Below are positions 1-8,694 of a stretch of 51,478 nucleotides of DNA, piece after piece. Where the stretch lies: assembly GCA_964475735.1 (NCBI GenBank), contig CAYYYI010000004.1, positions 1 to 51,478 of the forward strand, written 5' to 3'. Each line of letters begins with the position of its first letter. Positions within the stretch are counted from its first letter, which is position 1. The stretch comes from UCB2 sp964475735 (lineage in GTDB: Bacteria > Chloroflexota > Dehalococcoidia > Tepidiformales > Tepidiformaceae). The position numbers and the translations under genes are program-made. Below the pieces are notes generated by a model. That model was not told the origin of the DNA. It did not search any database and saw nothing but the letters and a program-made list of their open reading frames with translations.

Positions 1-1810
1 CGTCATCGTAGCCGACGTAGCCGGGAGGGGCGCCGACCAGACGCGAGACAGCGTGCTTTTCGCTTAATTCGCTCATGTCGAGCTTAATCATGTTGTCCTG
101 AGAATCGAACATGAACTCGGCGAGGGCGCGCGCAAGGTGGGTTTTGCCGACGCCGGTGGGGCCGAGGAACAGGAAGACGCCAATCGGACGGCGCGGATCC
201 TTGAGCCCGGCGCGGGCGCGGCGAACGGCGCGGGCGATCGACTCGATCGCTTCGTCCTGGCCAATAACCCGGGAGCGCAGGTTCTCTTCCATCTTCAGGA
301 GGCGGGCGCTTTCCTCGCTGGCGATGCGGGAGACGGGGATGCCGGTCCACATTGAGACAACTTCGGCAATGTCTTCATCGGAGACGATGGGGGTGGCGAT
401 TCCTTCCTCGCCTTCTTCCCATTCGCCCATCTCGCCAATCTTTTCCTGGAGCTTGATCTCGCGGTCGCGAAGCTCGGCGGCGTATTCGAACTGCTGGGCA
501 GCGATGGCCTGTTCCTTTTCGCGGCGCAGGCTTTCGAGGCCTTTCATGGCCTCCTTGAGCGACGGGGGCGTGGCGGCGCGGCGGATGCGCACGCGGCTGG
601 CAGCTTCGTCGATCAGGTCGATGGCCTTGTCGGGCAGGAAGCGGTCGATGACGTACCGGGCGGAAAGCTCGGCGGCGGCGGAGAGTGCGGAGTCGCTTAT
701 CTTCAGCTTGTGGTGGTCTTCGTAGCGCTGGCGGATGCCCTTGAGGATTTCGACGGTTTCTTCGACCGAGGGCTCATCGACGATGATCGGCTGGAAGCGG
801 CGCTCGAGGGCGGCGTCGCGCTCGATGTGCTTGCGGTACTCATCGAGGGTGGTAGCGCCGATGCACTGGAGCTCGCCGCGGGCGAGAGAGGGTTTGAGGA
901 TGTTGGCCGCATCGACAGCGCCTTCGGCAGCGCCGGCCCCGACGAGCATGTGGAGCTCGTCGATGAACAGGATGCAGTTGCCAGCGCCCTTGATCTCTTC
1001 GACGACCTTCTTCAGGCGCTCTTCGAACTCGCCGCGGTACTTCGTGCCGGCCACGAGCGAGCCAATGTCGAGCGTGAGCAGGCGCTTGCCATGGAGCGTC
1101 TCGGGGACATCGCCGCCGATGATGCGCTGGGCAAGGAGTTCGGCGATGGCAGTCTTGCCGACGCCGGGCTCACCAATGAGAACGGGGTTGTTCTTCGTGC
1201 GGCGGGAAAGGATCTGGACCACGCGTTCGAGCTCGTTGGAGCGGCCAATGACGGGGTCGAGCTGGTTGTTGCGGGCGGCCTGGGTAAGGTCGATTCCAAG
1301 CTGGTCGACGGTGGGGGTGCGGGTAGCCTGGCGGGCGCCTGCGCCTGAAGCGGCCGCCTGGGGAGCCGATTGGCTGAGGATGCGGGTAGTTTCGGCGCGC
1401 ACTCTTTCGAGGTTGACGCCGAGGCTTTCGAGCACGCCGGCGGCGATGCCTTCGCCTTCGCGGACGAGGCCGAGGAGCAGGTGTTCGGTGCCGATGTAGC
1501 TGTGGTTGAGGCGGCGGGCTTCGTCCACCGCGAGCTCGATGACCTTCTTGGCGCGAGGGGTAAGGCCGATTTCGCCAAGCACGGTGCGGTCGCCCCGGCC
1601 GATGATGAACTCGACGGCGGAGCGGACCTTGTTGAGCTCGACTCCGAGGTTGGCGAGGACCTTGGCGGCGACGCCATCGCCTTCGCGCACGAGGCCCAGG
1701 AGGATGTGCTCGGTGCCGATATAGTTGTGGTTGAAGCGGTGTGCTTCTTCCTGCGCAAGGGTCAGGACCCTTCGCGCGCGTTCTGTGAACTTGTCGAATC
1801 TATCGGCCAT
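1..1810 (-). CDS. clpC: ATP-dependent Clp protease ATP-binding subunit ClpC (C-terminus beyond window)
   Basis: This is an AAA+ unfoldase that feeds substrates to the ClpP peptidase in the cytoplasm. The first 603 codons are present and the gene runs off the left edge. The N-domain has two Clp repeats (about residues 3-140, each with an IGTEHLLLGL-type motif). The D1 ATPase has Walker A GEPGVGKT near residue 207 and Walker B ILFIDE near 276. A UVR-type coiled segment lies near 420-455, and the D2 Walker A GPTGVGKT is near 548. The UVR segment and double N-repeat mark ClpC and not ClpA or ClpB. The ATG at 1810 follows GGGAGA, and only 39 nt separate it from the rpsA stop, so the two genes are probably cotranscribed. 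Confidence 0.96.
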   Translation of the reverse strand, partial: MADRFDKFTERARRVLTLAQEEAHRFNHNYIGTEHILLGLVREGDGVAAKVLANLGVELNKVRSAVEFIIGRGDRTVLGEIGLTPRAKKVIELAVDEARRLNHSYIGTEHLLLGLVREGEGIAAGVLESLGVNLERVRAETTRILSQSAPQAAASGAGARQATRTPTVDQLGIDLTQAARNNQLDPVIGRSNELERVVQILSRRTKNNPVLIGEPGVGKTAIAELLAQRIIGGDVPETLHGKRLLTLDIGSLVAGTKYRGEFEERLKKVVEEIKGAGNCILFIDELHMLVGAGAAEGAVDAANILKPSLARGELQCIGATTLDEYRKHIERDAALERRFQPIIVDEPSVEETVEILKGIRQRYEDHHKLKISDSALSAAAELSARYVIDRFLPDKAIDLIDEAASRVRIRRAATPPSLKEAMKGLESLRREKEQAIAAQQFEYAAELRDREIKLQEKIGEMGEWEEGEEGIATPIVSDEDIAEVVSMWTGIPVSRIASEESARLLKMEENLRSRVIGQDEAIESIARAVRRARAGLKDPRRPIGVFLFLGPTGVGKTHLARALAEFMFDSQDNMIKLDMSELSEKHAVSRLVGAPPGYVGYDD

Positions 1811-1849
1811 CTAGCGTTCTCCCAGCCTCACGGCTACACCTGTCGGCCA

Positions 1850-3598
1850 CTACGTGCCCTCTGCAGCAGCGTCCTCCCTGGCGTCCTCTCCTTGTTCGGG
1901 CGATGCCTCGCCCTCTTCTATCTTATCCCCTGTTGGGGCTGCTATCTCAACTGCCTCCGCGGGCTCGGCCTGGGCCTCGGCCACGGTGTCCACAGCAGCT
2001 TCGATGGTGGCGTCCGGAGCGTCGTTCGGCTCGTCGTTCGCAGTTGCCGTTTCGGGGAGATCTTCACTCACCTCTGCGATGGTTTCCCCGGCAACCGCTG
2101 CGGAAGCGTCCGTACTATCATCCGGCTCCGCATCCACGGCTGTCATCTCGGGGAGATCCTGACTTGCCTCGGCCGCCGCCCCGGCTTCCGGTGCACTTTC
2201 CTCCGGGGCGAACGGAGGGGCGGCTTCCGCGTTTTCGAGAGCCTGAGCGAACGCGTGAGCGAAGGCCGACACGGGCTCTGGATCACGGGCAACGGCGCGC
2301 TCGATGGCTTCCTGGGCGGTGCGGGGCTCGGTGCGCGGCGCAGCGGCTCCTTCTGCCCGGGCGGGCAGGGCGAACTGCTCGCGCACGTCATCGGGGTAGT
2401 CCACCACGCGGCCCTCGTGGTCGAATACGAAGCCCATCGCTTCAGCATCGGCGCGAGCCTGCCTGAGGCTGAGGCCGAGGCGGTGCCGGTCCTTTTCGAT
2501 GCGCACGAGCTTCACCGGCACCACGTCGCCTTCTTTCACAACATCTCTCGGATGCTGGATACGACGGTTGGAGAGCTCAGAGATGTGAATCAGGCCCTCG
2601 ACCGGGCCATCGAGCCTGACGAAGGCGCCGAACGCCATGAGCTTGGTCACGCGGCCGATGAGGATCTGGCCGATGACATAGCGGTTGACGGTGGAATCCC
2701 AGCGCTCGGGCTGGGCGCGTTTAAGCGAAAGGGAGATCTTCTTGGTCTCCTGATCGACCTTCAGAATATAGGCCTGGACTTCATCGCCAACGTTGTACAG
2801 GTCGCGGGCCTTCTTGCCACGCTCCCATGTGAGCTCGGTCATGTGGGCGAGACCGTCCGCGCCGCCGAGGTCGACAAAGACACCGAAATCAGTGATGGAG
2901 GAGACCCTGCCGGTGCGGATTTCGCCTTCCTGGAGCTCGTCGAGGATGCGGTCTTTCTGGGCGCGGCGGAAATCGGCCATGGCAGCGCGCTCGGACAGGA
3001 TGACGCGATTTCGCTTGCGGTTGAGCTCGATCACCTTGAGCTGAATGGGGTTACCGACGAGGTTAGCAAGCTGAGCGGCCGCGTCGGGGTCGTCGCGGCG
3101 CACGCTGTCAATCTGCGACAGTGGGACGAAGGCGTTGACGCCATCGACGTTCACAAGGATGCCGCCGCGATTGTGGCCAGTCACCTGGGCCTCGAAGACG
3201 GCGCCGCTTTCGTAGCGCTCGGCGAGGAGATCCCAGCCCTCTTCGCCGCGAGCGCGATCGAGGGAAACGATGGCGTGGCCTTCGGCCGAGGACGGCTGGA
3301 GAACCATCACGCGGACGGTGTCGCCGGCCTTCAGCTTTGCGGCGCCATCGACGCCGAGGGAGAGCATCTCATTTTGGGGAATGACGGCCTCGGTCTTGGT
3401 GCCTACATCGACAATGAGGCCATCGGGCGAGGCGCCCATGACCATGCCCTCGACGATCTCTCCGCGACGCAGCGTTCCCGGCTGTGCGGTCTCAAGATCG
3501 AGGAGGGCCCCCATGTCCATCTCCACCTCTACCGGTTCTACCGGTTCGGCAGGGGGTTCGACGCCGGGGATGCTGGAATGGGCGGTATCTGTTGACAA
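1850..3598 (-). CDS. rpsA: 30S ribosomal protein S1
   Basis: S1 binds mRNA on the 30S subunit and helps initiation. The 582-residue product has four S1 (OB-fold) repeats at about residues 46-114, 132-203, 225-293 and 310-378; repeats 3 and 4 carry the FGVFV/FGAFV pattern. Residues from about 430 to the end form an Ala/Glu/Asp-rich acidic tail of roughly 150 residues containing loosely repeated DLPE segments. I chose the TTG at 3598 because GGAG lies 8 nt upstream and the protein reads cleanly from there. Four-repeat S1 proteins are usual outside Proteobacteria, where six repeats are typical. clpC follows 39 nt downstream on the same strand. Confidence 0.93.
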   Translation of the reverse strand: MSTDTAHSSIPGVEPPAEPVEPVEVEMDMGALLDLETAQPGTLRRGEIVEGMVMGASPDGLIVDVGTKTEAVIPQNEMLSLGVDGAAKLKAGDTVRVMVLQPSSAEGHAIVSLDRARGEEGWDLLAERYESGAVFEAQVTGHNRGGILVNVDGVNAFVPLSQIDSVRRDDPDAAAQLANLVGNPIQLKVIELNRKRNRVILSERAAMADFRRAQKDRILDELQEGEIRTGRVSSITDFGVFVDLGGADGLAHMTELTWERGKKARDLYNVGDEVQAYILKVDQETKKISLSLKRAQPERWDSTVNRYVIGQILIGRVTKLMAFGAFVRLDGPVEGLIHISELSNRRIQHPRDVVKEGDVVPVKLVRIEKDRHRLGLSLRQARADAEAMGFVFDHEGRVVDYPDDVREQFALPARAEGAAAPRTEPRTAQEAIERAVARDPEPVSAFAHAFAQALENAEAAPPFAPEESAPEAGAAAEASQDLPEMTAVDAEPDDSTDASAAVAGETIAEVSEDLPETATANDEPNDAPDATIEAAVDTVAEAQAEPAEAVEIAAPTGDKIEEGEASPEQGEDAREDAAAEGT

Positions 3599-3621
3599 CT
3601 TGGGGGCTCCGTTTGGGGGCA

Positions 3622-3681
3622 GACTCCCGGTAAAAGGGAGTGGCCCGGGGGGATAGCGGCTCTAGCGCAAAGGAGATTGTA
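3622..3681 (-). promoter_or_regulatory. Candidate rpsA promoter and leader hairpin
   Basis: Upstream of rpsA, an extended -10 (TGG followed by TACAAT, 3681-3676) faces the gene. The best -35 is a weak TTCCAC 18 nt away. The roughly 70-nt leader holds a short hairpin (ACTCCC/GGGAGT, about 3622-3640). A role in S1 autoregulation is possible but is inference. The rest of the 3599-3862 spacer shows nothing else I can name. Confidence 0.35.
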
Positions 3682-3862
3682 CCAGCGAGCGATCGTTCCG
3701 TGGAAGCAAAGCCCAACCGGGATGGAGTTGAGGGTGCGCGGACGGCGTTTTCCGCCGCTCACATGCCCGTAACACACTTTCAACCGGTTCAACGAAATCC
3801 GGGCTGCTTCGAAGGCTGATAATGCAATCGCGGGGACCCCCGGGGCTGGCCGCGGAGGGACT

Positions 3863-4735
3863 TTGGATCAGTTTGGAAGGCTCAGGAAGAGTAGCCCCAC
3901 CGTTCTTCTGAGCGGTTGCGCCGGCCCGGCCGCGAGGCGAAAGCGGCGGATCGTGGTGGGACTCGCCGGCGCCGTGGGTGTGGCGGAAGTTGCGGCTCTC
4001 GTGACATCGCTGCCCCTAGGAGCCGCCGTGCTACCAGTGGCCGGACTCCTGTATCTGTTCGCGCGCCGGCTTGCGCGGCCCGAGCGTGAATCGCGGGCGA
4101 ACGGCGCCCCCGCGCCGGCGGTGAAGGCGCTGCCCCCGTCACTTACGGACGCGGAGACGGGGTTGCCCAATCGCCGCTACCTGATCGATGAGCTGGCGCG
4201 GGAGATGGGCCGGTCAGCCCGCCATTCGTACGCGGTGACACTGGCGGTGGTGGAGGTAGCGCGGCTCGAAGAGATGGAGCCTGCATTCGGGCCGGCCGCT
4301 GCCAGCCAGGCCGCGCAGCACGTCGCAGCGACTTTGAAGCGCATCACGCGGGCGTCGGACTTCCTCGCCCGGCTCGATGATTCCCGGTTTGCCGTGTGTC
4401 TCACGCGGTGCACCAGAACACAATCAGACCGCTTCAGTGAACGAGTTGCCCTGGCAGTCGCCAACAGGCCGCTGCCGGGGGATGGACGGCAGCGGGCGCC
4501 AATCTACGTGAACGCGACGGCTTCGGCGGTTGAGCTTGACCGCGAGCGCTTCGCAAGCCCTGTCGACTTTCTCCGCGCTGCCGGGAGAGATGGCCGCCGG
4601 GAAGCGGCAAGCGGGGGCCTGTCTCCCGGAGTCGACGTCCGGGAACTCCGGCGGCAGCTGGTGCGGGGCTACCGGCCGCAAGAGGATGGGCGTGGCAGGG
4701 CGTGGGCAAAGCGACCACTGGCCCGGGCCGGGTAA
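3863..4735 (+). CDS. Membrane protein with degenerate GGDEF domain
   Basis: The 290-residue protein has a basic N-terminus, a hydrophobic hairpin at about residues 30-66 (probably two membrane segments), and a cytoplasmic domain beginning with DAETGLPNRRYL (96-107), the typical opening of diguanylate cyclase domains. At the active-site position, where GG[DE]EF is expected after R-x, the sequence is RLDDSRF (170-176), so catalytic residues are missing and cyclic-di-GMP synthesis is unlikely. It may be a receptor or regulatory relic. The start is TTG, with GGAGGG 3 nt upstream, slightly close. A hairpin terminator separates it from the convergent dehydrogenase gene. The family call is good but the function is unknown. 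Confidence 0.72.
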   Translation: MDQFGRLRKSSPTVLLSGCAGPAARRKRRIVVGLAGAVGVAEVAALVTSLPLGAAVLPVAGLLYLFARRLARPERESRANGAPAPAVKALPPSLTDAETGLPNRRYLIDELAREMGRSARHSYAVTLAVVEVARLEEMEPAFGPAAASQAAQHVAATLKRITRASDFLARLDDSRFAVCLTRCTRTQSDRFSERVALAVANRPLPGDGRQRAPIYVNATASAVELDRERFASPVDFLRAAGRDGRREAASGGLSPGVDVRELRRQLVRGYRPQEDGRGRAWAKRPLARAG

Positions 4736-4764
4736 ACCAGGCTCAGGAGCGAACGCAACGGGAA

Positions 4765-4787
4765 GGGGCGGCCGTGTGGGCCGCCCC
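4765..4787. terminator. Bidirectional hairpin terminator
   Basis: GGGGCGGCC, a GTGTG loop and GGCCGCCCC form a perfect 9-bp stem between the convergent GGDEF-like and dehydrogenase genes. There is no strong T-run on either side, so its efficiency is uncertain. Confidence 0.6.
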
Positions 4788-4813
4788 CTGCGCTGCCATT
4801 GGGCTGCGGCCTG

Positions 4814-5719
4814 CTACTGACCCTTGCTGGCCAGGTAGGCGGCGAGCGGCGTCTGGGCGTTCCACATCGGGACAGCGCCTTCGAGGCTGCTGATCTTCGC
4901 CCAGTTGGACTGCACCCACTCGGCGTCCTTGACTTCGTCCAGGCCCGTCTCAACGACGGGGCCCTTCACCAGCGAGGCCCTATTGAAGCGGCCCGCGCCA
5001 GCTTCGATGATGAAGCCGCTGTCCTTGCATTCCCTGGAAACGAGGTAGGTGACGGCCGGGACGACGAAGTCGGGCTTGAGCTTGTCGACCATCTCCTGGG
5101 GCATGACGGTCTGGGTGAGGCGGGTTCCAGCCACCGGAGCGATGGTGTTGACGTTGACGTTGTACTTGGCGCCCTCCTGCTTGAGGACGTTCATGAGTCC
5201 GAGCATGGCCGTCTTGGCGGCGCCGTAGTTCGCCTGGCCAAACTGGCCCCAAATGCCGGAAGACGACGAGGTAAGCACGACGCGGCCGTAGGCCTGCTGC
5301 CGGAAAACGGGCCACGCGGCGCGCAGGACGGTGAACGACCCCTTGATGTGGACAGCGAACACCTTGTCCCAATCGTCTTCGCCCATGTTGTGGAAGGCGA
5401 CATCGCGGAGGATGCCGGCATTGCAGATGACTACGTCAAGACGGCCATAGCTGTCGATGGCCGTCTTGACCATGTTGAAGCCGCCGTCGTAGCTGGCGAC
5501 GCTGTCGTAGTTGGGGACGGCCTCGCCGCCTGCGGCCTTGATCTCGTCGACCACCTTCTGGGCGGCCGAGCGATTCTCGCCCTGGCCGTGGGGGTCGCCG
5601 CCGAGGTCGTTGACGACGACCTTTGCGCCGCGCTTCGCGAGGTCGAGGGCATAGGCGCGGCCAAGCCCGCCGCCGGCGCCGGTGACGAGTGCGACCTGGC
5701 CTTCAAATGAGATAGCCAT
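4814..5719 (-). CDS. SDR-family dehydrogenase, (3R)-hydroxyacyl-CoA dehydrogenase-like
   Basis: This 301-residue short-chain dehydrogenase has a Rossmann fold: TGAGGGLG nucleotide loop (13-20), the NAG motif (100-102), active-site serines (151-154) and Y165-x3-K169. The segment RAYALDLAKRGAKVVVNDLG followed by a long GDPHGQG insert resembles the dehydrogenase unit of eukaryotic multifunctional enzyme 2 and related bacterial beta-oxidation enzymes, so a hydroxyacyl-CoA substrate is likely but not proven. I chose the ATG at 5719 (MAISFEGQ) over an upstream in-frame start because AGAGGA lies just before it. Upstream, TTGTGG-N17-TACACA is a plausible promoter. It lies 110 nt downstream of asnB on the same strand, probably as a separate unit. 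Confidence 0.85.
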   Translation of the reverse strand: MAISFEGQVALVTGAGGGLGRAYALDLAKRGAKVVVNDLGGDPHGQGENRSAAQKVVDEIKAAGGEAVPNYDSVASYDGGFNMVKTAIDSYGRLDVVICNAGILRDVAFHNMGEDDWDKVFAVHIKGSFTVLRAAWPVFRQQAYGRVVLTSSSSGIWGQFGQANYGAAKTAMLGLMNVLKQEGAKYNVNVNTIAPVAGTRLTQTVMPQEMVDKLKPDFVVPAVTYLVSRECKDSGFIIEAGAGRFNRASLVKGPVVETGLDEVKDAEWVQSNWAKISSLEGAVPMWNAQTPLAAYLASKGQ

Positions 5720-5829
5720 GTTGTTAGGAATCCTCTCGTGTGTGTAAATTGCCGCGCACACCGCCACAACAGCGGGCGGGCACTCGCCGCGCCTGGTGGT
5801 GGCCCTGCGCAAGAGTCAGCAGGGGAAGG

Positions 5830-7725
5830 TTACCAGCTAAGCGTGCTAATTTCTGCACGACCATGGGGCGCGCGGGCAGGGGCATCGATCATTGCCTGGA
5901 ACCAGGCTTCGGTGCTCAGTACTCTCCAGGTCAACGGACTGTTTGATTGCCCGCCAGCGCGGGCGCGAAGCCGGAGAACGGTCCGCCTGTTGAAGACGCC
6001 GGTCCGCCGCACGGCGTCGGCGAGGAGGCCCTCGACCCAGGGTCGCAGGGGCCCCCGCACCCAGGCTTCCTGGGGAGGCGAATAGGCGAGCTTGTCACGA
6101 CGCTGAAGGACGCGGCCGGGAACAATGCCTGTCATCGCCTCACGAAGGACGGTCTTGGTCACGGCGTTGCGCAGAAGCATGCCGGGGGGAAGACCGAAGC
6201 AGTAATCGACAAGGCGGTGATCGAGAAAAGGAAGCCTGACTTCGCGGCCAAATGCCATGCTGTTGCGATCCGCATAGCGAAGGAACTCGGGGAGCTGCGT
6301 GGCGGTCTGCCAGCGGACCATCTCGTTCCTGAGGCGGTCGGGGAAGGGATGTGAGGCGCTGGCATGAGCAGGCGAGAATTCGCGGTGGAGATCTTGCGAG
6401 ACGACGTTGCTGGACCGGTAGTACCGCTCAGCGAGCCTGTCGCGCGGAGTCTCAGGAAGGGAGTAGTAGGCAGCGAACAGGACGGGTTCGCGGATAGTGC
6501 GATAGCGGCGCAGGAACGAGAGGACCTCGCTCGCCAGGCGGTCAAAGCGGCCGCGGCGGGCCCAGTGGGCCCAAAACATCCCATGGGATTGGTCGTAGCC
6601 CGCCAGCAACTCGTCGGCGCCCTGTCCGTCGAGCAGAACGGTTGTGCCATGCTGCCTTGCGAGTTCCATCACGAGCCACTGTGCGAAGGGGCTGGAGCTG
6701 GCGATGGGCTCTTCCTGGTGCCATTGCAGGCGCTGAAACTCTGTGAGGAAGCGGTCAGGTTCGACCCAAACTTGATGCGCCTCGGCATCGGCCTGGCAGG
6801 TAACGAGATTGATGAATTCGCCTTCGTCGTGCGCCCGCGAATGAAAGCGGGCACTGAAGGTTCTCTGGTGAACCGCCTGCGAGGTCTTCTGGGCATCGAT
6901 GGTGGCGACAATGCTGGACGAGTCGAGCCCGCCGCTGAGCGAGCTGCCAACCGGCACATCGCTACGAAGGCGGATGCGCACGGAATCAAAGAGCAGCTCG
7001 CGGAAGCCCTCGACGGCAACTTTGGGTGAGGCCGGGACGGCAGCTGCCACCGGACACCAGTAGCGCTCGGGCCGGCCCTTGCCTTCGTGGTCGAGCACCA
7101 TGAAGTGCGCAGCGGGAAGGCTCTCGATCCCGTCGAAAAAGCTTTCGTGATCCTGGTTCAGGTCACCGCGGACGAGGTAGCGGAAGATGGGCCGGAAGTT
7201 CGGGCGGCGAAGCTCCGGGCGCACGGCGAGGATGGCCTTCATTTCGCTGGCGAAGGCTATGCCGCGAGGGGAGCGGGCAATGAAGAGGGGCTTCTCGCCG
7301 AAGCGGTCGCGGGCAAGGAAGAGCTGGCGCTTGCGGTTATCCCAGATGGCGAAGGCGAACATGCCGTTGAAGCGGCGGAGGCAGTCCGGGCCCCACTCTT
7401 CGTACGCGCGCATCAGGACTTCGACATCGCCATCCGAGCGGAACGTATGCCCAAGCGACTGCAGCTCTTTGCGGAGTTCGACGTAGTTGTAGATTTCGCC
7501 GTTATAGACGAGCGCGAGGCCAGCTGCCTCGTCGACAAAGGGCTGGTTAGACGCCGCCGAGAGATCGATGATCGCCAGCCGCGTGTGGCCGAGGCCAATG
7601 CCAGGTGCGAAGAAGGTCCCTTCGCCATCGGGCCCGCGGTGACGCAGGGTGTCCACCATGGCAGCGATGTATTCGGGAGGTACGGGTTCGCCATCGGCGC
7701 GAAGCAGGCCAGCGATGCCACACAT
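5830..7725 (-). CDS. asnB: Asparagine synthetase (glutamine-hydrolysing)
   Basis: The enzyme makes asparagine, or a related amide, from aspartate, ATP and glutamine. The 631-residue protein begins MCGIAGLL, with the nucleophilic Cys2 exposed after Met removal. The class-II glutaminase domain includes RHRGPDG (29-35) and VYNGEIYN (73-80). The synthetase domain has the ATP-binding SGGLDSS loop (264-270). I chose the ATG at 7725 because Cys must follow the initiator; the 16 extra in-frame codons upstream would destroy the active site. Enzymes of this size often modify cell-surface or peptidoglycan intermediates, but nothing here shows a substrate beyond the family. Divergent from the alpha/beta hydrolase gene. 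Confidence 0.92.
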   Translation of the reverse strand: MCGIAGLLRADGEPVPPEYIAAMVDTLRHRGPDGEGTFFAPGIGLGHTRLAIIDLSAASNQPFVDEAAGLALVYNGEIYNYVELRKELQSLGHTFRSDGDVEVLMRAYEEWGPDCLRRFNGMFAFAIWDNRKRQLFLARDRFGEKPLFIARSPRGIAFASEMKAILAVRPELRRPNFRPIFRYLVRGDLNQDHESFFDGIESLPAAHFMVLDHEGKGRPERYWCPVAAAVPASPKVAVEGFRELLFDSVRIRLRSDVPVGSSLSGGLDSSSIVATIDAQKTSQAVHQRTFSARFHSRAHDEGEFINLVTCQADAEAHQVWVEPDRFLTEFQRLQWHQEEPIASSSPFAQWLVMELARQHGTTVLLDGQGADELLAGYDQSHGMFWAHWARRGRFDRLASEVLSFLRRYRTIREPVLFAAYYSLPETPRDRLAERYYRSSNVVSQDLHREFSPAHASASHPFPDRLRNEMVRWQTATQLPEFLRYADRNSMAFGREVRLPFLDHRLVDYCFGLPPGMLLRNAVTKTVLREAMTGIVPGRVLQRRDKLAYSPPQEAWVRGPLRPWVEGLLADAVRRTGVFNRRTVLRLRARAGGQSNSPLTWRVLSTEAWFQAMIDAPARAPHGRAEISTLSW

Positions 7726-7841
7726 GGTCGGTTCTGATTCTCTCGTGGGCCGCGGGGGCTGGGGGCGCCGCAAATGCCGCGGAACCCGTACCCCCAGACG
7801 ATGTCGCGAATGCTAGCAGCATGTTGCGCTACGAATGAGAG

Positions 7842-7867
7842 CCCGGCGGATCGCCGGGGCTTATAGT
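7842..7867 (+). promoter_or_regulatory. Palindrome and -10 element before the hydrolase gene
   Basis: A 7-bp palindrome (CCCGGCG, GAT, CGCCGGG; 7842-7858) directly precedes a -10-like TATAGT (7862-7867) that lies 6 nt before the ATG at 7874. The geometry implies a leaderless mRNA with a possible operator in the promoter spacer. No convincing -35 is seen. Confidence 0.4.
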
Positions 7868-7873
7868 GGCGGC

Positions 7874-8614
7874 ATGACACGGGAAACCAGTGGTGACGAG
7901 CATGATCCGGGGGCTGCCGCCGAGGATCTGACTCTCCGGCTACTACGTGTTGCCGCCGCCCCGGGCGACGCCGAGGGAAGTCTGCTGCTCAAGATGGAGA
8001 CGAGCCGCGGCGAAATCAGCGGCGTCCTCCACCCTGTCGAGGGCGGGACGGGTGCGGTGATCTGCGTGGGCGGCGCCATGGGCGGTCTCGATGGTCCTGC
8101 AGACAACCTGTACTGCGACCTGCCCGGGCTGCTGGCGGCGCAGGCGGTCACGGTGCTGCGGCTGGAATACCGGTCGCCCAACAACTTCGAGGAGTGCGTG
8201 CTTGACGTGCTGGCGGGGTGCTCGTTTCTGAAGGGAATCGGGGCCAGCAGCATTGTGCTCGCGGGGCACAGCTTCGGCGGGGCAGTGGTAATAAAGGCGG
8301 GGCAGCTTCACCCGTCGGTGATGGGGGTGGCTTCGCTTTCGCCGCAGCTCTTCGGCACTCGCCAGGTAGAGGAGTTGGGGCGGCCGCTGCTGCTGGTGCA
8401 CGGAATGGCGGATTCGGTGCTCGACCACGAGGCGAGTGAAGACATCTACCGGCGAGCACAGGAGCCGAAGCGGATTGTGCTCTATGCCGAGGCCGGGCAC
8501 TCGCTCATCCAGGTCAAGGACGAGCTGCGGGCGCTGCTCGCAGAGTGGATCCCCGCGCGGCTCGCGGGCGAGGCGATGGAGTCCGGGGAGACGCAGTTCG
8601 AAGGGAAGCCCTGA
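7874..8614 (+). CDS. Alpha/beta hydrolase
   Basis: This 246-residue serine hydrolase is of dienelactone/esterase type. The nucleophile elbow is GHSFGG with Ser133. Asp180 (HGMADSVL) and His209 (EAGHSL) complete a plausible triad, and a glycine-rich oxyanion strand (VGGAMGGLDG) lies at about 65-74. There is no signal peptide, so it is probably cytoplasmic. I start it at ATG 7874 because TATAGT sits 6 nt upstream (leaderless pattern) and the upstream in-frame codons look noncoding. The substrate is unknown. It is convergent with the MerB-like selenoprotein gene, 80 nt apart; no terminator is evident in the gap. Confidence 0.8.
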   Translation: MTRETSGDEHDPGAAAEDLTLRLLRVAAAPGDAEGSLLLKMETSRGEISGVLHPVEGGTGAVICVGGAMGGLDGPADNLYCDLPGLLAAQAVTVLRLEYRSPNNFEECVLDVLAGCSFLKGIGASSIVLAGHSFGGAVVIKAGQLHPSVMGVASLSPQLFGTRQVEELGRPLLLVHGMADSVLDHEASEDIYRRAQEPKRIVLYAEAGHSLIQVKDELRALLAEWIPARLAGEAMESGETQFEGKP

Positions 8615-8694
8615 GAGCCGGTCGCCACTGTGCTCGCGATTTCAGCCAGATCGCATCCGACCGCGGAGACGGCAGCGCGGCTTGCTCTTCCCGC

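Noticed and set aside
1370..3595. 741-codon open frame on the plus strand opposite clpC and rpsA
   Set aside because: Antisense shadow caused by high GC3; no family features, and both opposite-strand genes are unmistakable.
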